This document shows, one piece after another, positions 32,655-45,586 of a stretch of 64,000 nt of DNA. Source of the DNA: Brachynemurus nebulosus (Eukaryota > Arthropoda > Insecta > Neuroptera > Myrmeleontidae); contig JAPWDM010000098.1 of the NCBI GenBank assembly GCA_035578155.1, forward strand, positions 1 through 64,000, in the 5' to 3' direction. Position 1 is the stretch's first letter. Each line of letters starts with the position of its first letter. The translations under genes and the position numbers were made by a program. Below the pieces are notes generated by a model that was not told where the DNA came from, searched no databases, and saw only the letters and a program-made list of their open reading frames with translations.

Positions 32655-33458
32655 TGTACACGAAAACTCTCGAATGAAAAGTTTAATGCTTATGAAATTT
32701 TGTATGCGTGCTGGAATCCCGACTCTCTCGGCTAGCCGCTAAGTTCGCTAGCCAGACACGTCGGATGCCCAGTAGTACGTCTTTGGCCATTTGTCGCCAT
32801 TTTTAGTGTTTTTTTTGAAAAATTTGGTTAGAATTCAAAAATTTTTTTATTTTTTTTGACACCATCGAAAAGGGCGTGAAAAGTTGCATAAGATAAGCTT
32901 TTAAAACATTGTACTAAGTGAACTAGCTTTTGAGAAAAATTAAGAAATTTGCTGAATTTTTTTACAATAAATGTTTCATCGTTTTAGCAATTCTTTTCTA
33001 GATAAAACAAGTGCTAGTTTGTTATTCAACATGTATGTATGTGTTATAATAACAATAGCTCTGTATCATCTTTTTAAATTAAAATTAGTTAGATTTTTTA
33101 AGAGTACGTTATGGAAAGAAAATTTTTGTACGATGTCCTCCTTTAGAGAGAAAATATAATTTATATATATTTGGATACCTAGAAAAAAATTGAAAACTAT
33201 ACTTATGTAATGTAATAATATGTTGTTAAATGGATATATGCTACACTATATTAGATTCGTTATAGGGTTCTGAGGACCCAAAAGCGCCAAAATTTAACTA
33301 CTGAACTGATTTTGAAAATTGTTTCACTGTTAGAAAGCTGAACTATTTTAAATGGATACAGGTCTTAGATGAAACCCGCTAGTGCCCAATATTTGGAAAT
33401 TCGTTATGTTATGCAGATGCTGCGACAGGGGTATTTAATTTCACACTTGAAACGGAAT

Positions 33459-33538
33459 TTTGTTTTTTGTAGTTTTGAGCAACACGGTTTCACAGAACAC
33501 GAAACCAATTAATCGTGTTCTTCGGAGGCTACCTGTAA
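33459..33538 (-). repeat. Fragment of the pogo-like element found at 45584-46400
   Basis: On the minus strand this reads CAGGTAGCCTCCGAAGAACA then CGATTAATTGGTTTCGTGTT, matching the left end of the 45.6-kb element. Only this terminal part is seen. Confidence 0.6.
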
Positions 33539-35682
33539 AAGTACTTTTCATTTTTCATACCTATGAAAAAAATACAAAATACTGTTTATACTTTGTGTTT
33601 ATTCTCAAAAAAGTTTTATCAGAATCACAGAGGCGGCTTTGATAAATTAGTAAAATACTAAATACGTAACGTAGATTTTTTTGTTAGTTGTATATCGCTA
33701 TTTTCGGTGTTTTATTTTGACGTTTTAAATTTCATATAATTACTTGTAGTTTAGGCATTTATATATATTTACATTTTTATCCTAGGGCTACATTTTGCGT
33801 ATATGGGTAAACGTAATTAATATTGTTAACCTTTGTATTTATTTACCCACATCTCTGGTAATTATCCAGTCTAATTTATCAGTTATATATTTTGTTAAAA
33901 CTAACTAAAATTTGGTAAGGTTAGGAAATATATAACATTTTCAGTTATACGTCAGTTGTTATTTAAAAGTTTATCATTTGTTAATTATTTTTAATGTCGT
34001 AAATAATTAATTCGGGAAAAGGTTTTCAGTATTTTATATCAAAGTTACTAACTCTAATTATTAATTTAAATTGTACAGTAGAATCCTTTATTAGTATATG
34101 TGGCCTTGCAGCTTATTTAAAAAATTTTTTTTGTTTTAATACTGATTCGTTTGCGCACATTGGTAAGCTTAGAATTGTCAATTTTAGGAAACTTGTTTCT
34201 ATGGTTGTTTTTTTAAATATTATTATATCATTTGTGATTTAAATTTTTAAAGTCAATATTTGCTTTAATTTCATTTTTAGCGGTTTTCCGAATGGAAAAT
34301 TTAGCTATTATAGACAGCAACTGTTTTGGTAAAACTTGAATGCGGATCTATGATCGTCCAAAAAGTGAAATATCCCATACTGATCACTTGATCACAGTAA
34401 GAGACGTTTACTGTAATATTTAAAATGTGAATATTTTATTTCTCAACTTTAAAATTTAATTTAATTTATGTTGTCGTCAGTTCCCATAGTTTTTTCTTCT
34501 TTATCTTTTTTATCCGTTAAAGAAACGAACGATTTCATCTGTATTCAAGAAAAGTTCTTAATACGAAACTTTCAAGGTTTCATACCCATGTATTGAAATA
34601 AAAGAATAAAGCCTCTTGATCCTCCGTTTCGAATTTTTTGTTAACATTAACTTTAAATTTGAAAAATTCGTCGAAATAACTTACTCTACGTACAACTTAC
34701 TACTTACCGGAATACAAATATTGTTCTAAGTTCTATTATAGGTCCGAAGACATTCGTCAATCTTCGAACCTATTATAATTTCGTTCAAATTCTTACTATT
34801 CTTGAAATATCAGTAGCGCATACAGCAAAAATCCACTTATCGTACACTCCAAGAAGTGCGACATCGACATTAAGTGAGGGGAGAGTCCATACCTCGTTTA
34901 CTCACGTACATTGCTTCTTAAGTATGTATGTGTGTCCAAACAACGTATTCGCCTTAGTCAAAGACGGTCATGTATCGTCATATTGTATGCTTATCTTAAA
35001 GTATTATTAATTTACCTATGCATGTTATATTACAGGTTTTGAATCGATTCTTGCAATTGTTATACATTGTTGATTTTAATGCAATTTATTATTTTTCGTT
35101 ATTATTAAAAAACATAATATTTACTATTATTTTTTATTTAAATTGAGTTTTATTATATCTATTTAATAGAGTTCAACGTATTATTATTATCATTATCATT
35201 ATTTTAATAAAAAAGTGTTTAAAAAATTTATTTTACAATTTTTGTTGAATTAGAAAATATAGTTTCTATCTTTGGATTTGATATTTTGTAGTTGCAAAAT
35301 TTGTTGCCATAATATTTTCTTTAAAAAAAATGTAACAAAAAACACAATTTAAAAAGTGAAAATAGTGACAATTTTTACATTATTTTTTCAAATTTCTTAA
35401 TGCAAACATGGCTGACTATGCTTCAATTTTAATTTTAAAGTTTGGGGTATCCTAGAAAAAAAATATATATATTGACATTTTACATGCTATTTATAATATT
35501 TGTCTCTTTTTAACGTGTACGTATTATCTTTCGTACGTAATATAAATTACTGGTCCTTTCATTTCTAATGTCTATGTTCAAACATATTCATCTATTTCTT
35601 TAATAAAAAGTAAAAATGTACTTAAATGCTTTATATACTTTATCCCGAAAACTGAGAAACAGTAATCACTGAGGACCTATAT

Positions 35683-35716
35683 TTAATGCGTGTCAAACAC
35701 GTACTTGACGACTTTT
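35683..35716 (+). repeat. Dispersed stem-loop motif, copy 3
   Basis: ATGCGTGTCAAACACGTACT followed by TGACGACTTTTT, as at 30005-30040. Confidence 0.55.
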
Positions 35717-36039
35717 TTTTATTTCCAAGGAATTTTAAGGAAAGACGTGATATCACGGCTACACTATTAGAAGTTGAAAATTTGAGAAAATTCAAATGTA
35801 ATCAAGACAGTTTGCTTTTTTTTTTTTTTAATTTTTATTGTTATCAATGTGCTTGTGAACATTATTGAGTATGGTGAATTTTTGTACGTATTTGAACCGA
35901 CACTAATATTTATATGCTAAGTTGTAACTTAAACACACTATTTACTTTGATATATATCATCAAATCATTATATTAATTAAATACCCCTGTCGCAGCATCT
36001 GCATAACATAGCGAATTTCCAAATCTTGGGCATTGGCGG

Positions 36040-36323
36040 AACTCATCTAAGACCTGTACCTATTTAAAATAGTTTAGCTTTCTAAGAGTAAAAGAATTTT
36101 TAAAATCGGTTGGGTAATTAGTTTTGGTATTTTTGGGGACCCAAGAACCCGAACGAATTTTGTGCAGCATAGTTGTATTCATCTAAAATAATTTAGTTCT
36201 CTAGCAGTGAGAAATTTTTTAGCATCGGTTCGATAGCTTATTACTGGCGTTTTCGGATCTGCAAGATCCCGGTGGACCTCATTAAAAAATCAGCTCGACC
36301 GTATATTCTAGGCGGACTTTATG

Positions 36324-36403
<80 letters not shown>

Positions 36404-37960
36404 AACCCGTTGTGTAGCATTCTACGCCGCATTTGCATCCGCAGGACAGTTGTGGATCTCAGATAACACAACCTGTACCTATCTAAAATAGTTTACCTTG
36501 GTAATAGTAAAAAGGTTTCAAAATCGGTCAGTTATTTTATTTTTGACACTTTTAGGTCCTACTGACACTTCAGACCTTACATAACGTAATCTATATGTAT
36601 CTAAAATAGCTTAGCTCCCCAACAGTGAAAAAATTTTCAAAATCGGTCGGCTAGTTTATTTTTGACGGTTTTGGATCCGATGGACCCTGGCAGACTTTAC
36701 ATAACGTAATCTATATTTATCTAAAATAGTTTAGCTCTGTAAGAGTGAAAAAATTTTCAAAATCGGTCGGTTAGTTTATTTTTACCACTTTTGGGTCCCA
36801 TGGACCCTGGCGGACCCTAAATAACGTAATGTATGTCTATCTAAAATAGTTAGTTCCCCAACAGTGAAAAAATTTTCAAAATCGGTCGGTTAGTTTATTT
36901 TTGACACTTTTGGACCCATGGACCCTGGCAGACCTTACATAACGTAATCTATATTTATCTAAAATAGTTTAGCTCTGTAACAGTGAAAAAATTTTCAAAA
37001 TCGGTCGGTTAGTTTATTTTTGACACTTTTGGATCCCATGGACCCTGGCAGACCTTACATAACGTAATCTATATTTATCTAAAATAGTTTAGCTCTGTAA
37101 CAGTGAAAAAATTTTCAAAATCGGTCAGTTAGTTTATTTTTGACACTTTTGGGTTCTATGGACCTTGGTGGACCTTACATAACGTAATTTATATTTATCT
37201 AAAATAGTTTAGCTCTGTAACAGTGAAAAAATTTTCAAAATCGGTCAGTTAGTTTATTTTTGACACTTCTGGATCCTATGGACTCTGGCAGACCTTACAT
37301 AACGGAATCTATATTTATCTAAAACAGTTTAGCTCTGTAACAGTGAAAAAATTTTCAAAATCGATCAGGCAGTTTATTTTTGACACTTTTGGGTCCTATG
37401 GACCCAGGCGGACCTTACATAACGTAATCGATATTTATCTAAAATAGTTTAGCTCTGTAACAGTGAAAAAATTTTCAAAATCGGTCAGTTAGTTTATTTT
37501 TGACACTTTTGGGTCCTGTGGACCCTGGCGGACCTTACATAATGTATTCTAAATCTATCTAAAATAGTTTAGCTCTGTAACAGTGAAGAAATTTTTAAAA
37601 TTGGTCGTTTAGTTTATTTTTTACAATTATGGGATCAGTAAATCCTGGCGAAACTCATACAAGTCTAGTACTCTAACAGTAAGAAAAGGGTTCTAAGGAT
37701 CTCATATAACTTATGGCAGTCCGTAAGCTTCTTGCGGACATCATTTAATTAATTAATTCAAATACTTTAACTTACTAACTGTGAAAAAATTTTTAAAATC
37801 GATTGGTTAATTAATTTCTGGCCTTTTTAGGTCCCGAAAACCTTGACCTCACATAAAATACCTTAAATCCATTTGAAATGGTTTAATTTTTTAACATTAT
37901 TAATTATTAGTGGAAAAATTTTCAAAATCGATTCAAAATATTTTTCCGTACATACATATG
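36040..37960. repeat. 120-bp tandem array, about ten good units plus degenerate edges
   Basis: The unit holds GTGAAAAAATTTTCAAAATC, a TTAGTTTATTTTTGACACTT block, then GACCTTACATAACGTAATCT and ATTTATCTAAAATAGTTTAG. From about 36900 to 37560 the period is exactly 120 bp. Units at 36040-36270, 36460-36600 and 37560-37960 are more diverged. It is not CRISPR: no unique spacers. It lies in the right arm of the foldback-like structure; the left arm has one unit-like copy at 33280-33400. Confidence 0.85.
36326..36400. repeat. (AT)n microsatellite
   Basis: About 75 bp of TA repeats inside the tandem-repeat arm. Confidence 0.95.
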
Positions 37961-38586
37961 TACATTGTACATATTTTCTTTTGTTTCATATTTAATAATA
38001 TTTATATCATAACATAATCTTCAATTTCTTGTTTACTTAAAAATTCAATAAAAAAAAAAAAAAAAATTCTTCATTACATTAGCTTAGAAAATCTGTTTAA
38101 TTTACATTTTTTAACATGGGATAGAACCATGCTAATTATAATGCAATAAATGAGAAACAAAACTCTATATATGTATGTGTGTTATTTCACATATATGTGA
38201 ATAGTTTTCACTTGTTCTCACAAAATTCTTTAATAAAAAAGTGAAATATTTTTATACTTAATAAAGAACTGAGATATAAATATAAATTACTTATTAGACT
38301 AACAAAGAAAGAATAAAAGTGAAAATTTACATTTTCTCGAAAAATACTTAAAATAGAAAGAAAATTATAAGAATATTTTCTTCATAATTTTTTTTTTTCC
38401 TTTTCAACGATGTAAAAATTGAACTGCCTTATGATAGGTTCGAATGATAAAAAATGGCCAGAAAACCTACTTCTGGGCATCCGACGTGTCTGGCTAACGA
38501 ACTTAGCCAAGCCAATTCAGAATCCAGTCCGCACACAAAATTTCATAAGCGTTAGACGTTTCGTTCGAGAGTTATCGTGGGAACAC

Positions 38587-38588
<2 letters not shown>

Positions 38589-38657
<69 letters not shown>
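38589..38657. repeat. (AT)n microsatellite
   Basis: About 69 bp of TA repeats at the outer edge of the right arm, mirroring 32581-32642. Confidence 0.95.
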
Positions 38658-38660
<3 letters not shown>

Positions 38661-41600
38661 TTTAGTGAATATCATTTTCGTATTCTAGGGACCTCAAAAC
38701 AGATTTCTGCCATAGTCCCGGACTCAGATTGCGTCATGACACCTATTGTAATAGCTGAATTTCGAGTTTTCGAAATTCGCTAAAATCATATAGTGACTGT
38801 AAAAATTATCAAACGGAATCAGCTGGAAATTGATCGCAAGATATCTTGATAACTTTGTCGATCCAGTCAAGTGCTATACGACTAAGCCATCGATTTGATA
38901 ATTTTGATTTCCAGTTTGATTATTTTTTAATATTAATATACATATAGTGATTTGACCATAAATATCAAAGTAAATCATGTGTTGAGGTTTCAATTTAGCG
39001 GACCATTAGTGAGTATATAAATATCAATGTACGTTTAAATACAGACAAAATCTCGTCGTACTTGACAATACTCCCAAGCACATCGATAACAATGGAAATT
39101 ATAAAATAACTGCTTGTCGCCTAGTAAAAATAGAGTAAATATATGTGATTGATGCTTCATAAAAGTGGACTGGCACTCAAAAACAGTATCAGTGGCTTAA
39201 CGGTAAGGCGCTCGACTGATTATCAAGAGATTTTTAGTTCCAATCCCAATGAATAGAAGTATTTTTTTTTCCAATCGATTTGAAAATAGCTACTTTCTAA
39301 TCAATATTTTATCAGCAGAATAATGCCTTCTTTTACTTTCAAGCGAACAGTCTCTTAAGTAATTATTTTTCACTAGCTTATAATAAAATGTTTATCAATC
39401 TCTATCGAAATGAATAAACAATTGAAATTAGATAATTATAATATTCAAATGGAAAAATATGTCGTAATATTTTCTGGATTAGTTTTACTGGAGTCGCAAA
39501 TGTCTAGTATTTGTTCTTCCCGTCCTCAGCAAAACATCACTTTCTAAACTTACGTATAAGTAAATTTGGAAAACATAATTAGCTTTACTATTAACAGTTT
39601 TATTCCAGTAAAATTTTTTAAGAAAATTCCTTTAGCAAAATTGTATATCAGCTTTACAACTTTTTTTATTTCTTTAATATTTTTTATTCTTTTATTAATA
39701 TAATAGGCAATCATGAGTACTGGATTTAAAAAAAAAATATGCAAGAATAAATCTGGAACGAAGTGAAATTTTATTTTAAAATATAATTGGCTTTTTTACT
39801 TATTTTTCAGTTCAAATTAATTTTTTTTTAACAGATAAAAATAATAGGTATACTATCCACGTATATGTATATTCATCACTTCCATTCACTTATAACGAGT
39901 TCTGTGTGGTATTATTTAGAATTAACCAACTTTTTTTCATTTTATTATTCAATTACAAACGTTTTATTTTACGTCACTCGTCAAACGGAAAATGGAGAAA
40001 ACAGAAAACAAATTATGATATTCCAAGCGATCATAATAAGAGCTGCAGAGATAATAAAGAAAATATTTTTAAATGATGATTACATTTTTATGTTTAGTAA
40101 TAACAGTACAATTTTGTATGTAATTTGTGCACAATACTATGGGGTGGATTACAAAAAAAATTTTTTTGGTCTATTTTTTTTTTTTTTTTTTTTTTTTATA
40201 CACATGTAGATTGGTTTTAGTATATTTTTAGGTTGCGTTCTTGCGGTGAAATGTTATTATAAAAAAAAAATGGTAAGGTATGAGGAGAACGTTAGATATA
40301 GAGGTTTCACGGAATATTATTAAATTTTTATATCTCGATTTTACAAGGAGGGCTAAGAAGTATAAACATTTAAAATGTAGGAACCATGGAGATAGGTTTT
40401 CCTTTTTCTACAGTAGGGTCAATTTTTCAAATACTATTTTGTCGAGTTATAATCAAAAAAATATAAATACTAGAAATATTTAAACGAAGAATACTTTTAG
40501 ATACTCAATTATTATAGTACTATAAATGATAAAAAATATAAAAGATATTTTGCAACCAAATCAAAAATGTACCTATAAAAATAATGTCAGTACCTATAAT
40601 TATATTTTAAATACCTAATTATAGTTTATTTTACATTTTCTTTAAATGTAAAACACACGAACAAGGATGTTCGAATGGGCACAAGTAACGAAAGTTAAAA
40701 AACCTAAGCTCAAGTGCATTACTGCTCCTGAACAGTTTTATTAGGCGGGGTAATTATCCTTTAACATTTAATAGATGTTTTGATAAATTTCTGTTTTCGT
40801 TAAATTTTATAATTTAGTTTAAATATCCACTTAAGTTTTATTTTTATGATTTTATTAGATGATTAAGTTGAATTTACTTTGTGACACCGTTTTTAAGTAA
40901 AACCAATATTGTAACCGAAAAGTAGAAAGTAATAGTCTTAAAGAAAATTAAAAGGACGAACCATTACGGAAAAAATGATGGTAATCAGTTACAATCAATA
41001 AAATGGACAGAACAAAGGAAAGATTTGTTGATGTGTTGAAAACAACAAGCCAACAAAAGGACAGACTTTAAAATATAAAAAAAACCGTTCAGCTTTCATC
41101 AAATATACGCGATTAGCAAGCCTATTGTTGAAAAACTGCATTATAATTTTTGCTTAGTAAACAAATAAATTTGTTTAAGCACGTAAACCAAGCCAAGTGA
41201 TTAGGAGTCACGTTGTTAAAAAAAAAAAAAAAAAACAAAAAAAACAGAAAACAAATCCTTGAGTAAGAAAATTACTAACCTAAAATTTGATAATGTGTGG
41301 CAACATCGCATTAAATGAAGCATGGGAAAAGATCCAAAAATAAATAAAAAGTCATACAAAAAAATTTTCAGTGATCTCGAAAATATGCTCAAACTGTATA
41401 TAACAATCAGATTATACGAACCTAGCTACTTGAAAAAAAATGTATGTATATTTTCCTCCATTGTGTTCCATTAGATGTAAAAAATTATAAATTAATTTTC
41501 TTCGATGTAACATTAAATTTTTTATGTATCAGTAAATATTTAAACATTTTTATAGTATCTAACGCAAAAATTCAAATGAACACACGATGTGGTTGGTTTC

Positions 41601-41845
41601 TTTTTAATGTTCATTTTTTATTTATAAAAAAAAAAAATTAGTCAGTTATAAGAAAAAAATAATATCTCTACCATTTGTTTTACTTATCCGGAAAATTTAC
41701 AATGCACTTGAATGAAAAAGTGTAAAAAATGAAAAAATACCTACTCGTGTTATTGTGACAATATATAATATATATTATATATATTATAATATATATTATA
41801 TATTATATGGTCATTGGTAAGCTAGTAAGCAAGCGATTTATAATA
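38661..41845. other. Unassigned AT-rich sequence
   Basis: No gene recognised apart from the tRNA-like segment at 39183-39270. Long A or T runs occur at 40180-40198 and 41217-41236. Confidence 0.5.
39183..39270 (+). repeat. tRNA-like sequence (possible SINE head or tRNA pseudogene)
   Basis: GTGGCTTAACGGTAAGGCGC resembles an A-box/D-arm, ACTGATTATC sits where an anticodon loop would be, and AGTTCCAATCCC resembles a B-box/T-arm. A T-run (39262-39270) follows like a pol III terminator. The stems do not pair well. A second A-box-like phrase lies on the minus strand near 38880. Confidence 0.35.
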
Positions 41846-41849
41846 TTAA

Positions 41850-42347
41850 CCCTTTGCACTCGATGGGCGCCGCCACGGCGGCACAATAAATATTAATTCC
41901 ACTCGTTAGGCACCGCAGCGGCATAAACAATAGGTACGTATTTTATTATTTACAATACGCTAGGGGACCTAAGGCCCGACTTACATTAAGGCTCGATTTA
42001 CATTAACGCTCCGCTCTCAGTTCGATATTATTCCTCTCCCGGTTCATAAAATATTCTTACACAATAAATAATGAGTGTATTCACATCATCGCTCTGATAT
42101 CGGTCCGATATCAGTCATGGTTCGCTATCGCTTCAATACCGCTCCAATACCAATACCACTGAGATAATATTTTATCGGAGCGATATCAGACCTATATCGA
42201 TGATAGTGAACACATTTTTGATTCCAGTTCGCTCCGTTTATCAGCCTTCTTCATTTATTTGAAAATTATTATATTAGGAAAACATGATACAACACAACGA
42301 CGCGACGTCTTGCTACAATACATTGTGATACATACTACTAAAATTAA

Positions 42348-42429
<82 letters not shown>

Positions 42430-42513
42430 ATTATACAATAGTGTTTGCAGCGTTTTAAAACTACTGCCGAGTAGCTGAGTACCCATACTAAAAAATGGTT
42501 CGAGTGCAAAGGG
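41850..42513. mobile_element. piggyBac-type MITE (TTAA target)
   Basis: Ends CCCTTTGCACTCGA (41850) and TCGAGTGCAAAGGG (to 42513), flanked by TTAA at 41846-41849 and 42514-42517, as expected for piggyBac. No transposase. An (AT)n array (42351-42425) lies within, plus a GCTCCG/CGGAGC-rich central part. Confidence 0.9.
42351..42425. repeat. (AT)n microsatellite
   Basis: 75 bp of AT repeats inside the piggyBac MITE. Confidence 0.95.
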
Positions 42514-42517
42514 TTAA

Positions 42518-43675
42518 TTATTGATACAATGAACGATGTTTGAGTTAGTTCGCTGCATTGTCCGGGAAAATATTGTGTAGTGTATTCCGTGAATATGAAA
42601 AAGTTATCGGTTGAGGCTCTTGCGTTATCTGACGATAGATATTGCAGCAAGTGTAAATATGATACGTGTTCTGTTGCTACAATATTGTATAATCATTATT
42701 TAACCCACTACAGATGTTCTTTGTTCGTTGCATAGAGTCTGGATCGGTAATTTTTAGGGCTCCGAGAAAATTAATTTCAGCACCTTTATAAATTCGTTAT
42801 GTCTGCCTGTTCGTTTGTCATCCTCCCTCAATAATTCCTACATTTTTTGACCTATAAAAATGAAATTTTGCTTCAGAAAAGCTACTCTCATGCGACTCGA
42901 AAGTGGAAGCTACTTTAATGGACTCCACTAACGTGGCTTTGTTTGACCCGGGCTTTTGAGATAATAAAAACAGTTTTTTTTTTTTTGTTTTAAGTTATAT
43001 TGCTATTGAGATTTCATGTGTGTTTCCGACTAGTGAAAAAACGACTGTTTTTCCTGTTTTAAAATTGGAAACGCACACTCACAGAATGATTTCTATGTTT
43101 AAAGATTAAATATTTCTTTGATTTTTTTCTCAAGTTAAAAAAAAATATTTTTTTTTTTGGATTACTTAGAGATACTTCTCTAACTATCGAAAAAAATTGA
43201 AGAAAATATTTCTTTGAATCATAAAATATGTATATTTCGATTCAAAAAGATATTTTTTTTTATTCAAAGAAAAATACTCAAAAAAAGTTCGAAAGATCAT
43301 TTTAAAAGTGCAGGTATCAAATTATTTAGTGATATTTAACTGTTTCGTTGTCGTAGGAATATCATCTTGAATTGTTTTTTTCCTCACATAAAACTTTCAG
43401 AAAAACAGAATCGTCAGTTATATGCAAATTAGCTGAAAACTTACGAAAATGACAAAAAGTATTTGAATGTTCTTTCCAGTTACTGTCTGTAAAAGAAATA
43501 GGTTATACAAAAATGAAATAAGTAGTAAAAATGATGAGCTTATTTAATAAACTTACCAACTTCATTCAATACCTATACTATAAGAGAATGAACTAACAAT
43601 AAGTGAAGTTGCTTGTTATGCGGCAATACAAATTATGTGTATGTGCTGCTTCTAGTTCTTCGATATCGCAGTACG
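42518..43675. other. Unassigned AT-rich sequence
   Basis: No feature recognised. Confidence 0.5.
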
Positions 43676-43677
43676 TT

Positions 43678-43762
43678 GATGCATATCGCGCGTATTCTTT
43701 CGCAACCTCGTATATCAGCAACTGCATGTTTTAGGACACACAGAAAACATTAAATATTGTAG

Positions 43763-43844
<82 letters not shown>

Positions 43845-44014
43845 TTATCTATATATATTTATATATGTAGGTAGCCAACATTAAAGGGTGTAATTAGCAT
43901 AAATCTTAAGTTCATAATGATGAAAACACAGATTTAAATACGTTTTATTTATGTCTCCAAAAATTGGGACTTTTCAAATACGAGGTTGAGAAAGAATACG
44001 CGCGATATACATCA
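43678..44014. repeat. Inverted repeat enclosing an (AT)n array
   Basis: TATCGCGCGTATTCTTTCGC then AACCTCGTA (43684-43712) is mirrored by TACGAGGTTGAGAAAGAATA then CGCGCGATA (43979-44007). The centre is an (AT)n array at 43763-43842. Probably a MITE whose target duplication I could not resolve. Confidence 0.65.
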
Positions 44015-45503
44015 TTTAATACTATAGTTTACTCCGGCAGATAACTAACAAATAAACTTTTGAAATAACTGTAAATGTAAAATAATGTTGGTACAATTAT
44101 TTTATGTTACAGTCAGTCTGATACAGGCTGTTTACAACAATAAGCTCATTCTACGCATGATAAGTTTAGATGAAGTCAAGACAACCTTTTTTGGTTACGG
44201 GACAAAATTAACCAAACAACAGTGTACGGACTGCCCTGCCAATTATGTATAAAATTTTGTTATATTACTTGACTTTGACTCAATCTCAAGTAAGTAATAA
44301 TTTCTAAACAAATAAAAGGTTTTGGACAAAAAAAAATTTAATACATATTCAGTTAAGTTATTTTTCATATTTTCTTGTTATGTCAAGCATACTATACAAT
44401 TACTTTATAGTTTTATGAGTATGCATAATTATATCCAAGCATTCGCGTTGATGTGTCCAGTCCTTTAAAGAAATGTTTCCGGTCAGTGACATTTTAACTT
44501 TAAAACAACCCTTTTCAATTCAAACAAATCAAAATGAAAGATAGAACTATTTTACTACATACAATATGTAAAATTTTTAAAAAACGACAAAGAAAAAGAT
44601 TTTTAGAAAAACTGAAGAATCGGAATGTTTTTCGAAAAAGAGAATAAATGGTAGGTACATCAGCACTGTATTTATAATTTCTTTTCACACATTACACTTT
44701 ATTTCCCGTATTAAAGTGGATGATTTTAAATTATCAAATGGATCATTTGGTGACCCACGGATCATAGCTTGTCGATGCTTGATGTAAATGATACACATAA
44801 TAGTGTGGACAGTAATTTCAGAAGTTTCTAAGACGCGTTGATAGATTCAAATTTCTATATTCTACCATTGTTTATGCTGTTAGCACGGCTGCGCAAAGAA
44901 CCCAAAAGCCAGACTTGTAGGATGTAAGAATATTTTTTTTTAATGAGCAACAAGAAAAGATAGAAATCAGATCTATATAGAAAAATTTTTTAACTTTATT
45001 CTTTAGTTAATTAAAACGATTTGGATAGTGGGCTCGAGCTTAAACCTGTCGGGGACCCGTCATTTTTTTTGACAACCCTGATTGTTAGTAATATACAATA
45101 AGTAGGGAGTACTAACAGACGATTACAATTTTATGTTCATTAAGACTTAAGAGGAAGCGATTGAATGTTCTGCATTTCTAGCGTCTGCTATAGATTAAAA
45201 TACTGAAAAAAATTCTAAAAACCTATTAAATTAGAATTTACACTGCTTTTTCTCGATGGAATTTCCCGGTTTTATTCTGTTATCCAAAAAATTTAATTTT
45301 ACACATTTAATTTTACTCGTCTGGTTTGATACCGACCTATCTGGTATGTTAGAGTTTGTTTTAGTATTATATGTTAATTTTTCGTATCTTGTTTTTATAC
45401 TCAGCACTCTGAAACATTGTGTACATTATTATGTATATTACCTTTTTATTCATTTATATATCTGCATTATGTAATATCATTGCACAATATATTCTAGATA
45501 TAT

Positions 45504-45508
<5 letters not shown>
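44015..45508. other. Unassigned AT-rich sequence
   Basis: Contains a phrase (AATGAGCAACAAGAAAAGAT, about 44942) that recurs diverged at 56098-56150, so a further dispersed repeat is likely. No gene seen. Confidence 0.5.

Positions 45509-45583
<75 letters not shown>
45509..45583. repeat. (AT)n microsatellite
   Basis: 75 bp ending in the TA that flanks the next element. Confidence 0.95.

Positions 45584-45586
<3 letters not shown>

Larger units (their letters stand above)
32465..38660. mobile_element. Foldback-like nested inverted structure
   Basis: Two separate inverted pairs are nested about the same centre. Outer: 32640-32810 against 38430-38600 (shared CATCCGACGTGTCTGGCTA, and CATAAG..TTA..CGAGAG blocks), each beside an (AT)n array. 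Inner: 33245-33445 against 35985-36170 (shared ACCCCTGTCGCAGCATCTGC). The right arm is longer by about 1.8 kb because of a 120-bp tandem array. Long inverted arms with internal tandem repeats recall Drosophila FB elements. The 2.5-kb centre (33540-35985) has no recognisable gene. Treating it as one element is inference. Confidence 0.5.

Noticed and set aside
36272..36466. Open frames of alternating Ile-Tyr over (AT)n arrays (also at 38419, 42348, 45494, 48362, 52681, 54838)
   Set aside because: They are the translation of the dinucleotide repeat and carry no other motif.
36460..37640. Regular repeats considered as a CRISPR array
   Set aside because: Units are contiguous 120-bp tandem repeats without unique spacers, in eukaryotic DNA.
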